DNA of 64,000 nucleotides, taken from positions 39,378,777-39,442,776 of the forward strand of contig NC_134569.1 of the NCBI RefSeq assembly GCF_050947875.1. The letters run 5' to 3'. Source of the stretch: Dermacentor variabilis. Lineage: Eukaryota > Arthropoda > Arachnida > Ixodida > Ixodidae. The notes under the pieces are model-generated. The model worked only from the letters and a program-made list of their open reading frames with translations. It did no database searches and was not told the origin of the DNA. Position numbers and translations under genes: made by a program. Shown piece by piece: positions 34,648 through 46,541 of the stretch. The first letter of the stretch is position 1. Each line of letters opens with the position of its first letter.

Positions 34648-35899
34648 AATATCGGGAATAGCACGGTTTGTGTTTGCATACGCAGAATATCACACAGGGC
34701 ACGGCACTAATTAGTACGAGAGTTTGGGATGAATGTAAGCACAAGTTCCCGATAAACCGCTGGTGGTTTACTACCGTTCCCTTTGTTTACAATAGCGAGC
34801 AAAGAACTTGCGTTGAGGTAATAAGGTGTGCCATTAAAAATTATTTTTCGTGCTTTGGAGACTTGTGCACAATGATAGGGAGATATTCGTCTGAACCTCG
34901 CCAGCAGGCGTGATAACACAAGCCATGCGTGTTTTTTCCGTCTCCTAATTAGAAGGCTCAGAATTCTCTCGAGACTTTGAGCGCGTGATTAAGAATTGAC
35001 GCCGTTGTGCAGGATATGCGTCCGTCGCTGTGGTCTCTAGGGAAACGGCCGTTCACCGGACATCCTGAGGCAGCCTGGTAAATAAGTGTTGGAAATCTCG
35101 GTTCAGTTCATCGCTCCCGAGTGATCTTGAGATTCTTTCTCTCCAGTGTTTGTTTTTAGCAAGGTCTGGAGAACAACGCTTCATTCGAGTCACGGTGCTT
35201 CAACGAAAGAGGTTTGTTTGCTCTCAGAACGGCCGCTCGTGAATTCCTCGGAGGTCGCGAGATTGAATGACCGGGTGTTTGTTTATTCTTAGCAGACCGC
35301 CCGTAGGTATAGTGTGTATCTTTAATTTTTCTCGCACTAAAGTCTAAGTGGCGGAGATAAGAAAATAGCTTTTTTTCCTTCCCCAAGCAGCGTGTCTGAA
35401 TTATATGTGCTTATATGAATGAGTAGTTCCCCGTACAGATGCGTATTACACCAGATCTCTTGTACTTATTTCTGATTTTCGCCTGAAAGACAGGACCAAC
35501 AAACTGCTGCCCTTAAGAGACTTTTCTAAGTACGTGGCGTTTGTTTCTAATCGCCTGGGAAAATGACTTTACAACACCTCGTCTTGTTAATTTTATCTAG
35601 AGAGCGATTCTTCTTTTTTATAGTAAAATAAATATTGCCAAGGAGTCTTTGCATATGCGATGCCCAGTACTGATTAAATGAGAGAAGGATGACGTCATCA
35701 GCATAGAAGCTACGTTAGCCTTGTCTGTCATACCCACGATCTCGGCTTAGCGGATCATTATGCCCAGTTTTTTTGAAAGCTTCAAATTTAAGTAGCCGGT
35801 CAGAAAGTTCCACGCTTCAGGTAGCACTGCGCCAACAGACTTGTGGAAATGCTATTTAAATGTTAAGGACCGCGCAACCAGCTGGTGCAACGTGAAATT
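34648..35899. other. Unassigned DNA
   Basis: No repeat or coding motif recognised. Confidence 0.45.
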
Positions 35900-36222
35900 G
35901 TAATTGCAGGGTTCAGGGCAGCAGAGGCTGTGGAGCGAGCGAACGGGTGTACCTGATGTTCTAGCTGAGGTTACGAGAAACCGTATGAGTTGGGCAAGTC
36001 ATGTAATGCAAAGAGTAGATAAACGGTCGTCGCTATTAGAGTAACAGAACGTAGTTCCAAGAGAACGGAAACTTGGATGCAGAGAATCAGGGGGTGCGAC
36101 GAGGTTGGAAAAATTGCAAGCACGGGATGCAGGCAGCTAACGCAAGCCAGGGGTAATCGCAAATCACCGGGAAAACCTTGATCCTACGGTGTAGATTAAA
36201 TATACTAATGATGATGAAGCAT
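35900..36222 (+). mobile_element. RTE-like LINE 3' end
   Basis: The plus strand reads TGVPDVLAEVTRNRMSWASH then VMQRVDKRSS, matching the WAGHVMRRTDNRW segment near the RTE ORF2 end. Decayed frames follow, then GTGTAGATTAAATATACTAA and a short GATGATG tail, the usual RTE terminus. About 250 bp of the C-terminus remain, with stops. Confidence 0.7.
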
Positions 36223-36319
36223 TGAGACACAACATTCTCGATCATGCGGCACTAAACTCCTGAAAGATTTGTCATAAGGTCCAGAGAGTCCCGCATACCT
36301 CAAATAAATATATAAATAA

Positions 36320-36351
36320 AAGAAAGAAAGAAAGAAAGAAAGAGAGAAAAA

Positions 36352-36437
<86 letters not shown>
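36320..36437. repeat. (AAAG)n tract
   Basis: About 118 bp of AAAG units with one A-rich interruption near 36342-36353. Reverse-strand Phe-Leu-Ser frames are artefacts. Confidence 0.97.
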
Positions 36438-36438
<1 letters not shown>

Positions 36439-37311
36439 GGAACAGAGGTACCCATGACGCAAAGTGCACATCGCCCTATTTCTCTCCAGCAAGTACTTAT
36501 TAGTTAGCCTGGCGAGCATCTCACGTATACGCGCGTCTCGCTATAGCACAGTGAACTTACACCTGCCGTCCCTCTCCGCCCAAATACTATTCACATGGAG
36601 AGATGCCCGCAAGCAAGAAATGAAAACACACCTTAGAAAAACACAACTGCATCTGGTCATCAACCAAGTCAAAAGCTAATTGGTGTTGCGCAACCCGCAC
36701 GGAGGTTCCCTGCTCACAATGCAACACCCAAAAAGTGAGCTACGCCGCCCAACTGTAAAATGAAACGAGGCTGGACGTGTGCGCTTCATTTTCTTTCTCT
36801 TTTTTGTGCCAGTTGAACACGTTAGGGAGACGCAGGCTGTAATTTGACACTAAGTGCTTCCGAAATGAGCCAGGAGGATGTCCAAATGCCTCCCTGACCT
36901 TGCAGGACATTTTCCGGTCTGAACGGAAGACGTATCGCCAGCCCCAGCCAATGGATTCCACGTCACAGAGAAGTACGTATAGAATCACGGCCAGTTACAA
37001 GAGCAGCGCTCTCCAAAGCGGCGTTGGAACGTCTCCAAGACCGATGTTTAGGGTCGCCGCTTCTGGTGTATGTAGCTCCTGTAGCGTCCTACGTTTATCC
37101 GATTAACCTTGTGACGTATCATGCTTTCTCTTCTGAACAAATGGCCAGAGAGCTCGAGAACTGCGCCGTATCGTTGTCGCCTTTATTTGCATTCAATTTG
37201 TTTTTAAGCGCAGCTCGCCCCTGATAAGCGCTCTCCTGACGTGATGACATACGTTCGTCCTGGTTAAAATCGCGCTCCTACTACACATCACAAAGAAGCT
37301 ACTTTCGCTGA
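36438..37311. other. Unassigned DNA, possible LINE trace
   Basis: At 37010-37080 the plus strand could be read as SKAALERLQDRCLGSPLLV, reminiscent of the RT C-terminal helix of I-like LINEs (SKAALERLQ). The match is short and the neighbouring frames do not continue it, so I do not call an element. Confidence 0.25.
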
Positions 37312-37316
37312 ACAAA

Positions 37317-37352
<36 letters not shown>

Positions 37353-37380
37353 AGGAAAGAAAGAAAGGAAGAAAGAAGGA

Positions 37381-37440
<60 letters not shown>

Positions 37441-37441
37441 A
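37312..37441. repeat. (AAAG)n tract, second
   Basis: About 130 bp of AAAG with AAGG variants near 37352-37381. Confidence 0.97.
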
Positions 37442-38092
37442 ATATGAGCATGTGTGCCGTCTTATTTGTGTAGCATCCAGAAAAGTTCCGTCTAAGGTTC
37501 AAAGCACCTAGAGTCCAAAAGTCAGCGCTAATCTAGAAAACTGAAATATCAGTACATGCCCAAGTCTGGCACGGGAATTACGCAGCAGATGGCATTATCT
37601 CCGTCGCTGCGAAAGAGATTTGATGTTGCTCACGAAGAGTCGCTACATGCAAGTATACACGAATATAAGACTGTAAAGAGAACGTGTGGCTTTCTCCTCG
37701 ACTTCGCTTCCTGTCTGCCTGCTGGCGCCTATGGTTCTAAAAAAAAATAAGCGTCGCAGTAACGCCTACGTGTCCCAAGTCTGTGTGTTTTTTCGTGCAA
37801 CCAAGAGCTAGTCGGATTCCACATCCACTCAGAAGCCTCAGGGATCGCACCTTGAGCTACGCAATGTGACTGGACCACGGACTTCGTCTCCTGTGTACAC
37901 CACGCTACGAAGGAGCTGTTAGCTGTTCCGCGAGATACACTGGCATAAAAACGAGCTGATTAAATGTTTTTTTTCGTTTGTTGTGTGTCCGCCGTAGGTC
38001 CCGAGCGTAAAATTTCAGTGATAATCACATCCACCTGCAGTAGCATGCTCGCCATGCCGTGACACTAACTTTCATACTTTTCTTCATTCAAG

Positions 38093-38137
<45 letters not shown>

Positions 38138-39159
38138 CATAAGTACATGAAATGAGAGCGGCCAAAATAGCTACTGCTTCCCACATCTGTGCCTAATCCT
38201 CTAGTGATCCCTACCTACCCAACCCCGCTACAGATTCGCCTTGATTAGCTTGAGAATTACAGAGCAATCAGTGTCTAGGCAGCGCTGCAACCATCTTGTG
38301 TCGTACTTCTACGGCGCCATAATTAGGTTTGCTTTTCCGCCATTCGGCGAGCACGCCATTTCGTTTTACTTTCATTACCGCACGCATACATGTCGACACG
38401 TCATGGTTTCCACACTGGATGTATAGAATTAATGAATATTCCTTTCTATTCTCGGAATTTTAACAGGCGTAGGAAATAAATGATTAGTAAAGCAACTACA
38501 GTGTCAAGTTGCATCTAATAAACATTTAGCTGTCATACGCTGGTTTGTTTGTCGTTCTCGTCCTTCGTGTGTAACTTGTGCACGCTGTATACTACACGTA
38601 AACATGAGAGAACAACTACAGTAATTAAGAAACACTCAGAGGTATAGCTACACTGTGTACCAACGGCCGAATGTACGGAAACGTAATGATTGAAAGTTAG
38701 AACCGAAGTCAGTTTTTTCAAAGAAGACAGACGGCGCAATGAGATTGGTTGCGTCGAAACGGCGACAGGGGGACAAAATCTTATTTGTGAAAGGCGATTA
38801 ACGGTGCACCGACAAGAAGTTATAGTGCCTTATTTAAACGCGCAGTAGTCTCTCTCGCTGTGTAGAAGCACGTCCTCTTCCAGTGAGGTCGAGATAAGGG
38901 TCATCACAGTAGCATTATTATAAGTCATGATCGCTCTCATTAAAGTGGTGATGAGCACCTTCGCTAAGAAGCGCCTTTCGTGGCAGCTGCTAGCAGCCTA
39001 CGACCTATAATTAGCCGTTTAATGAGCGTGGACGCTGAGCACTTAATTGGGGAGTAGAGCTTTTCCGGGCTATTTCGTGGCTAACCCAAAAAAGCACTCG
39101 CGCGTGTTGATGCGTCCTCGCTAATGGAGGCGTTAGACAGGCGGTACCTATCAGCTTTC
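37442..39159. other. Unassigned DNA with (CT)n tract
   Basis: A pure CT run lies at about 38095-38134. No other feature recognised. Frames up to 68 codons look accidental. Confidence 0.45.
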
Positions 39160-39282
39160 GGTTTTCACGTCCTTGTAATGGGCGCGCTGTGGAGACTGAG
39201 TATTCCGGATATTTGCAGCTTAGTCTCGAGATCTCATCAAAGCGTTAAAATCACTGGTACTGAACTTTCCTTGGATTAACTG

Positions 39283-39522
39283 TACACGCCGTGGTTACTC
39301 AGTGGCTATGGTGTTGGGCTGCTGAGCACGAGGTCGGGGGATCGAATCCCGGCCATGGCGGTCGCATTTCGATGGAGGCGAAATGCGAAAAAATCCGTGT
39401 ACTTAGATTTAGGTGCACGTTAAAGATCCCCAGGTGGTCGAAATTTCCGGAGTCCTCCACTACGGCGCGCCTCATAATCAGAAAGTGGTTTTGGCACGTA
39501 AAACCCCATAACTTTTTTTTTT
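39283..39522 (+). mobile_element. Ruka-like SINE with 8-bp target duplication
   Basis: Head GCCGTGGTTACTCAGTGGCT, B-box GGGGGATCGAATCCCGGCC, then GTGTACTTAGATTTAGGTGC, GTTAAAGATCCCCAGGTGGT, TTTGGCACGTAAAACCCC and a T-rich 3' end. ATTAACTG lies at 39275-39282 and again at 39523-39530. In the sister unit the empty site reads CTGGTCAACTGCC at about 39764-39776, so the insertion followed the duplication or was lost cleanly from unit 2 (unlikely). This is the best preserved SINE here. Confidence 0.92.
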
Positions 39523-39578
39523 ATTAACTGCCACGCAAGAATGGCAATTTTAAGGTATCGGCAAGCTCCCGTTTCCCT

Positions 39579-39582
<4 letters not shown>

Positions 39583-39653
<71 letters not shown>
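39583..39653. repeat. (AT)n microsatellite
   Basis: About 71 bp of alternating AT at the end of duplication unit 1. Confidence 0.97.
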
Positions 39654-39655
<2 letters not shown>

Positions 39656-39821
39656 TACTAGTTTTCACATCCTTGTAATGAGCGTGCTGCTGAGACTGAG
39701 TATTCCAGAGATTTGCAGCTTAGTCTCGACATCTCATCAAAGCGTTAAAATCACTCGTACTAAACTGGTCAACTGCCGCGCACGAATGGCAATTTTAAGG
39801 TATCAGCAAGTTCCCCGCTTC

Positions 39822-39826
<5 letters not shown>

Positions 39827-39898
<72 letters not shown>
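39827..39898. repeat. (CT)n microsatellite
   Basis: About 72 bp of CT at the end of duplication unit 2. The Ser-Leu and Glu-Arg frames over it are artefacts. Confidence 0.97.
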
Positions 39899-39901
<3 letters not shown>

Positions 39902-40108
39902 TTTTTTTCAGACAAGTTTAGTGCCACATTTGCAGAACAACGTGTTGATGAAATGTCTAAGACTAGGTAAAATAAAAGAACGATGGTATTGGACGGCATT
40001 CCCAAATTTGTCTAGGCAATGGCTTAAATGGCTGTCTGAAGCATTTGATACACATGCGTTGAAGACAATAAAGGAACATTAAGGAAACAGAAATAAGTCA
40101 ATGACGCT

Positions 40109-40183
40109 AGCAAGAGATGCTGCACGACCTGTTAACAAAGGCTTTGTTAATTCAAGAAAGGCTGAATTAACAAAGCCTCTTGC
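40109..40183. repeat. Hairpin with 15-bp perfect inner arms
   Basis: GGCTTTGTTAATTCA at 40140-40154 is exactly inverted at 40163-40177, with an 8-base loop. Outer GCAAGAG (40109-40115) pairs with CTCTTGC (40177-40183), leaving an unpaired left segment between. Function unknown; it may be the end of a small palindromic repeat. Confidence 0.75.
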
Positions 40184-41236
40184 TCATCAGTGCAATTTGC
40201 CATTGGCTAACCACCTTCGGTAATAATATGTAGAGCATTAGGACTGGCTGGAAATTCCTGCTGAGAACAATTCTTACGTAAGAACTTTTCTGTGAATACG
40301 GGCCAAGCTCTTGAAAGAATGCTTATCTGCGAACGGCCTCGTGAAGACAACCAACCTGTCCACGAAATGTGAGCTGGTGCGAACATCAGAAGAATGCCTG
40401 ACAGAACGTTGTGAGCAAAGAAATTTGTTGTTAGCAGATGCACTCGACAGGAAAGCAACAAAGATAGAAAACATGCATACAATTACAATTATTGCCACTT
40501 TTATACAAGTTAATCCCGAATGTCACGCTCTGCGCCCGATAAGCATCTAATTAACAAATACAAAATTTACAAGCGAGGCAATTAGGCAGCAGATTGGAAG
40601 CTCGAACATGTAACGTTAAATTATCACGGACGGACGGACAGCCAGGCAGATAGAGACGGGTTGGCTAGTGGAGAATAACTTCTCTAAATGGACTATAGTA
40701 GAATTTCCATGCCTGAGGAGGGTTTCCAGGCTTTCATTTAAATAACCACATATGCCACAAGTCAATCGAGTCGAATAATATATACTAACGTTGGCTCTTT
40801 TTGCAGCTAAACTTAACGATACATGCACAAGTTCGTTCACAGTTCACTGTTATATTATCTCTGGGTTCGGCAATGCAGTTATTCGCATTAATGCAGCCAC
40901 GCTCAGGCAGCGGAAGATGAACGAGGCAGTTGAAAGGAGGCGCGTCGATTATGGCGTTCTGGACTTGCCTAGCTATATAGCGCCAGCCTTATAATTTTCC
41001 CACTCAGCGGACACATTCTGTTTCAGGTGCGAAGAAGCTGGGCGATTAAGAGCAATTACGAATATGTAATCGATATACGTATAGATCACCTACGCGTTCC
41101 CCTGACCACTTAGAGACTTGGCGGCTTCAACTCCTGTTCCGCACCCACCATCATGGTCGTGAGTGGGGCTGGTTAACTCTTGCAAGGCTAGGTTACGTGT
41201 ACATAATTACTCGAGAAAGTGAAAGCAGCAGCAGTT
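40184..41236. other. Unassigned DNA
   Basis: No feature recognised. Confidence 0.45.
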
Positions 41237-41308
41237 GCCGCCGTGGCTCAAGTGGTACACAACAGGTCGCGTAATCCGGAGGCGGTCGGCTCGTATCCTT
41301 ACGGCGGC
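41237..41308 (+). pseudogene. tRNA-like sequence (SINE head or tRNA pseudogene)
   Basis: GCCGCCG at 41237-41243 pairs perfectly with CGGCGGC at 41302-41308, giving a 72-nt span with a full acceptor stem. The A-box area TGGCTCAAGTGGTAC is good, and the B-box GGCTCGTATCC differs from GGTTCGANTCC by two bases. The D-stem partner and the anticodon stem do not fold cleanly. A T run that could stop RNA polymerase III lies at about 41338-41346. Not a functional tRNA on this evidence; most like the heads of the SINEs at 56 kb. Confidence 0.6.
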
Positions 41309-41804
41309 GGGCGTCCTTTGATTTCATTCTTCTATGTTTTTTTTTATCAAAAGTGTAGTGCTGAGTGCGAACACAACCCCACTCAATACCGAATGTACAT
41401 TTCTGCCCAATCTGCTCAATGGATTCCTCCTACGATTTTCTTTTTGACATTGTCTTCTAGCGTTTCATGACGTTTAGTCAAACTTGCGAAGATCGAGAGC
41501 TCAATTTCCTTGATCTTTTTTTTTCTTTTACCGTCAAAGTTATGTGTTACTTTCAAAATTTTTGTTAGGATTGCCCGAGAGTGAAGTAAAAAAAAATGAC
41601 GTGCTCAGGATTCTTAAATGTGCTGTTTGGCGCTTGTTACGTCAATGTGTTGATTCCTTCATAAAATGGCCTTCTCGGCTTCTGATGTAGTACCGCCTCT
41701 TAACCTCGCGCAGGATGCCGCTCATCCGTCTCTTTGATTCACACCGCCACTCACTTGTGTTAATGTTAAGCCTAACATCTTCAAGTACGTCACACATTTC
41801 TTGG
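41309..41804. other. Unassigned DNA
   Basis: Probably includes a decayed SINE body after the tRNA-like head, but no diagnostic tail is seen. Confidence 0.35.
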
Positions 41805-42804
41805 TCCTCAGGCGCTATAACGTAAAGCTACTGCAAAATTTTCTATTCCAATTCTGCAACTAGCCCTCCACGATTGGTCAATAATTTTTGAGTCACCACC
41901 CACTGCGCCTGTACGTCACGCGACGTCAGGAAAACGGCGAAAACATCCCATCTAATATTATACGTGCACATTGATTATTCATGATTAAACCGAACGAAAC
42001 AAAATTTTCAATTTCTGACTTGATGCACTTTTCGCCATTAGCGAAAAAGGCGTCGTTTGACCGTTGAACGTTTTTGGACTGCGCCCACTTTACTGGTCTG
42101 TCATACGACGTCACAAAACCACGAAAACTCCCCGCATGAAAGTGCCGTGTACGCATTAAGGACGCATTAATATGCCGAACAAAAGTCAAAGTTTTTCTGA
42201 ATAGCCTGAGACAGCGCTATTCCAAAGAGAAAAGAAGATGGCTGCCACCAATCGCTGTGGCACTGGCTACTCAGAGCTGACGGGGAGCATGAAATTATTT
42301 GCGTACATTATAAGATTTTGCGTGGCAGTACAACGTTATCGAGACCTTTCGGCACGTATACGACATCACTCTGCCAATTCTACTTTGCTGAGGATTCGAT
42401 TTAACGGCTTTTTTAACTTTCCGTTGCCCGCCGCCGCTATTTTCGACCAGCCACAAGCCACGTAAGGGGAAGCGTACCAATCTCAGACGCCGGCATCACT
42501 CTCCTCATCTGGCTATCTACTTTCACTGCGCTGCCTGTGCTCCATCAAAACTCTCTCAATTTGAGCGTGCTCCCCACCTCTTCCCTGCCAATTAGATAAG
42601 AAAAACTGCTCAATGTAGGCAATGCTATTCCCTTTGAAAGCAAAAGAAAGGGCCATCCTATAGACGAGAAGCGCGTTTGATTGGCCTTTTCAAACAACGA
42701 CGAGGGTTACCGCCCAATGTTTGCGTCGGTGGTTACGTAACTTTCACGTCATGGGATCGGTATAAAAACAGATTGGAATAGTTTTACGTTATAGGGCTCC
42801 TGAG
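41805..42804. mobile_element. ~1-kb non-autonomous DNA transposon with TIRs
   Basis: The left end (41806-41855) reads CCTCAGGCGCTATAACGTAA, AGCT and, after a short insertion, TATTCCAATTCTGC. The right end (42768-42804) is its inverted form, AGATTGGAATAGTTTTACGT then TATAGGGCTCCTGAG. The interior holds CCAAT-type ATTGG boxes, ACGTCA-type sites and a TATAAAAA at 42761-42768 just inside the right TIR. No transposase domain is seen. Superfamily unknown and a direct duplication was not found. Confidence 0.75.
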
Positions 42805-43157
42805 CGTCACAACAGATGCGCTGCACATTTTTTATTTATCTTCCTCTCAAGTTTTACGCAGAAGATAACCATGAAAGATAAACAGTTATTTGCTATCTCC
42901 CAACTTTAAGTCGCATAGATTAGCACCGCCAAAGAGTATTCACTCAACACATTTCTTTTTATCGACATATGGGTCACTTGCCGATCACGACTCGGGGATG
43001 ACTGCCAAACGGACTCCAACCATCCATATTCTCCAGCAGGTTTTCCTCTCACATTCAGCTCTCCGTGGATAACTTTGTCTAGGTAGTAAACGTGATCACT
43101 CACAGAATTTAGCGGTCAACTATTCCAATCGGGAACGACTTTACATTAAAAATAAAT
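42805..43157. other. Unassigned DNA
   Basis: No feature recognised. Confidence 0.45.
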
Positions 43158-43383
43158 TTTGGAGTTTTATGTACAAAACCACGACTTTATAAGAGGCACG
43201 CCATAGTGAACGACTCGATTAATTTAGACCGCCTGGCCTTTCCTTAACGGGCACCCTACGCACGATACGCCGGCGTTTTTTTTTATTGTGTATCTTTTCT
43301 TTTTCTTTCATTACACTCGCATCGAAATGCGGCCTCCCCAACCGGGATTCAATCCCGCGCCCTCGGGCTTAGCGCAACGCCAT
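43158..43383 (-). mobile_element. Ruka-like SINE, diverged, head truncated
   Basis: The minus strand reads CTAAGCCCGAGGGCGCGGGA, TTGAATCCCGGTTGGGGAGG, CCGCATTTCGATGCGAGTG, then a T/A-rich altered middle, and the tail GGCGTGCCTCTTATAAAGTC and GTGGTTTTGTACATAAAACT. The A-box end is missing. Many substitutions suggest an old insertion. Confidence 0.7.
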
Positions 43384-44604
43384 GATTTTCTGTTTTTCTC
43401 CTGACCAGCCTTGTTCTGGCGTTATTCTTTACCGCTTTACTTAACTGAGCGTCTGTTACACTGTGGTTGTTCTCCGCTCTTAAAAGACGAGAAGTTTGTT
43501 TACTTCCTCAGGTGTTACAAGAAGCGCACCCTCAACAAAACCGTGGCGACGATGATTTACATTGTAGAACGTTCACCCGTACGCGGGACGTGTGGCAGGC
43601 GCCTCTGCCGGCTCTCAGCTATCGCCCGGCAGTCGCCTAAGTTGCGTCGGCGCAGCATTCTCACCAAAGTGTTTGTGCGCGTCGGCGGCAGCTGCTGCCA
43701 CATCCGTTTAGTCCGAGACCTCACACAGTACACTCAGCGTCCGGCGTGATGGAGAACGCCATACCCATTGAACGGCTGTGCAGTGCACAGTCAATAACGC
43801 CAGTGTTTGCCGCTGTGCGAAAGCGGCCTGTCAGCGCCCCCTACATCAAGATTGCGGCGGTGGGCCTTTGGTTTCTTTTGTAGGGAATTCAATACATATA
43901 GAAGTTTTTGTCCCCATCTGGTGGCAAGAGTTGAAGCTTTACACAAATGTAGTCGGTGACAACCTAAGAATTGCAAGGTTATATGCACGCTGTCCAACTC
44001 GAACACAATGTCCCACAACGCATGGAATTAAGCTCTCGCAAGTGTCGCACAGCACCGGTGCCAAAACGCATGCCCCACTCGTTCTGGGAGAACGCAAGAA
44101 AGCTTACACAGCCGTAGGCACTTCTCCTGAGAAATGCGCCAGCCAATCAGGTGGGCTTATTTGACTGACGTGAAGGGGTTTCGCGCCCTTAAAGCAACTG
44201 TTTTCTCCGCGCAGATGAACCTTTGTGTTGCTAGTTTCAGGATGAAACCTGAACGTCTAGGCCTAATTTTATAGTTGAGTTTAATATCACTGCTCAGCCA
44301 TAGCTGACATTACAGCTTGAAACAACTATATATATATAGCTTTTGTTTTCTATAACTAGCGCAGCGTTTCCCTTAGCAGAGTGAAGTCATTAGGCTGTGA
44401 GCGGACTCCACCAGGCTCGGCTTTCTTTCAAAGGCGAAAGACAGGTGCACTGCGTTTTTCTGGGAGGTTCTTGTTGCTTGTTGCGCCTTCATCCCGTGAG
44501 TGACCTTGTTTGGGGGAAATTTGAAATGTTGCCAACTATGGTATCGCCTGCTTCTCCACAAACAATAAATGGTCCTGTGATCGAAGGCTGACAACATGAG
44601 GTGA
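43384..44604. other. Unassigned DNA, partly GC-rich
   Basis: 43545-43870 is GC-rich with CGGCGGCAGCTGCTGCC-type sequence and a 112-codon frame without a recognised domain. No splice or promoter call is justified. Confidence 0.35.
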
Positions 44605-44856
44605 CATTAAAATTCAATGCTCGGGTTTTACGTGCCAAAATGCGTGATCTGATTATGAAGTATACGTCATAGTGAGGGACTTTGACTTTTGACTTTGACC
44701 ACCCGGGGTTCTTTGACGTGCACCCAATGCGCGGTACACATGCGTTTTTGCATTTCACCCCCATCGAAATGTGGCCGCCGCGACCGGAATTCGATCCCGC
44801 GCCCTCGGGCTTAGTAGAGCAATACCGTATAGCCACTACGCCACCACGGCGGTTAT
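44605..44856 (-). mobile_element. Ruka-like SINE with complete head
   Basis: Minus strand: ACCGCCGTGGTGGCGTAGTG, GCTATACGGTATTGCTCTAC, then CGCGGGATCGAATTCCGGTC (B-box), ACATTTCGATGGGGGTGAAA, GTGCACGTCAAAGAACCCCG, a small AAAGTC duplication and GCATTTTGGCACGTAAAACC. It belongs to a subfamily with CGGTATTGC in the head, distinct from the copies at 34.1 and 39.3 kb. Confidence 0.85.
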
Positions 44857-45459
44857 GAGGTGCTATGAAAAGAGCATTCCTGCAGTAACGCACATTTCGC
44901 TAACGTGCTTAAACGGTCAATATAAAAAAACAGCTAATAAAAAATGATTAACAAAACGGCACGTTTTTCAATTTCTGCAAAAAGAACCCCCTCCCCCTAA
45001 AAAAAACCACAAACACACAAACCAATCAAATATAAAATAAATTTAAAACACACACACGCATGAGGGCATGTTAATAGGTCGAAAATAATATAAGTTATTG
45101 AAGAATCTTATTAATTATTCTAGAGCAGATCGTTGTATTACCACTGAAATGCATAGCTATAGGTCTGTGCCTATATTGTTCTGTTCAGCGCGAGGTCGCG
45201 AGGGTTATACTTTGTCAGTCAGCGGCGGCCTCATTGAGAGGTGCGTATCAAAAAGCGCTGCTCGTGTAACTTCATTCACACGCATGATAAAGATGACAAG
45301 GTAATCGAAACTGACCCAGAGTGCGTTGTTACACAATGTAGCATCCGGACGTAGAACAACGTCCCCTTGTTTAACTAATTGATAAAATTTCAAGAGTAAG
45401 AAATAACGTGTCGAATAACTCGTCGAATAACGTGTACTAAACGATTACTGCGGTTCAAT
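44857..45459. other. Unassigned DNA
   Basis: A/C-rich, no recognised feature. Confidence 0.45.
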
Positions 45460-46199
45460 ATTTCATCGAAGCACTTGCTAATAAAAAAGTGCGTATTTTT
45501 CGTCGCTGCAGGTTAACAAATGCGACTGATAGATGGAATACTTATCATGCTGTTGCATCTGAATACATAACTGCCCTTTTCACCGCGAAACGCAACTTTT
45601 TTCAAGACGCCCTGCGTCGATTGCTGATTGCTAACCCACGCAAATTCTGATCCATCCTTAATGTGAAACCAAAACAAAGCATCATACTCAAATGTAATCG
45701 CGGTGCTCTGGTTCCACCCAAATAATCTTGCACATTATTAAATAACACATTTTCTTCATGTTTCTCAACTACTGCGGTTACCCTTCCCGATGTACCTTCC
45801 CTAGACTTCCCATTGATGGATGATATCATTTATTGAGAAGAAATTTCCAAACTCATCACTAACTCTAAAATTTCATCCTCTGCAGGTGTTGACGATATTA
45901 ACAACAAGCTGTTGAAAAGCACCAATACTTCTCTTATGCTGTCAGAGATATTTACCCAACCTTTGCAGACTGGCCCGCTCCCCGATGACTGGAATGTGGG
46001 CAAGGTGGCCCAGTGCTCAAGTCCGGTGATGTTCACAGTCCTTTAAATTACAGACCAATATCATTAACATCAGTTCCATGTAAATAACTTCAACATATCT
46101 ATTCGGCCCTCGTCACTCACCTTGAATTGAATTCCTTTTTTAGAGATAATCAGCATGGTTTTCGAAGAAATCATTCTTGTGAAACACAGTTAATCGCTT

Positions 46200-46363
46200 A
46201 ATATAGGAAAAATGAGACATCCACCCAATCATAGAAATTGCTACACAGGAAACCCATACGGGTTCCTCGAACACAACAACCTCGCAGCTGAAGAAAAAAA
46301 AAGTCTCATTTTCTTTTTATTAATTACTTCCCTCCACCTTGCGGGTTTCCGCAAAACTATTAA
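46200..46363. mobile_element. 164-bp insertion in LINE copy C with 11-bp duplication
   Basis: GTTAATCGCTT (46189-46199) and GTTATTCGCTT (46364-46374) flank the segment, a target duplication with one mismatch. The RT reading resumes exactly after it (CETQLIAF-TNDLFAALD). The inserted sequence contains AGGAAAAATGAGACATCCAC, GGAAACCCATACGGGTTCCT (a small palindrome) and a run of A. An 11-bp duplication fits target-primed retroposition; no tRNA promoter is evident, so the source RNA is unknown. Confidence 0.85.
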
Positions 46364-46541
46364 GTTATTCGCTTTTACTAATGACCTTTTTGCAGCTTTG
46401 GACCGTTCCTTCGCCGTTGACTATATATTCATTGATTTCGCTAAAGCCTTTGATACCATGTCTCATCATCTTCTGCTTTTTAAACTTAGTCAACTAAACA
46501 TAAATGATACCGCATTAAAATGATTTGAATGTTTTTTTTTT

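Larger units (their letters stand above)
39160..39900. repeat. Local tandem duplication, two ~245-bp units
   Basis: Unit 1 (39160-39582, without the SINE) and unit 2 (39661-39826) share TGAGTATTCC, ATTTGCAGCTTAGTCTCGA, ATCTCATCAAAGCGTTAAAA, GAATGGCAATTTTAAGGTAT and a CTTCCCTT end. Each unit runs into a microsatellite: (AT)n at 39583-39653 and (CT)n at 39827-39898. Unit 1 holds a SINE that unit 2 lacks. Confidence 0.85.

Noticed and set aside
37010..37110. Possible I-like LINE trace (SKAALERLQ)
   Set aside because: Short match in one frame, not continued up or downstream in any frame.
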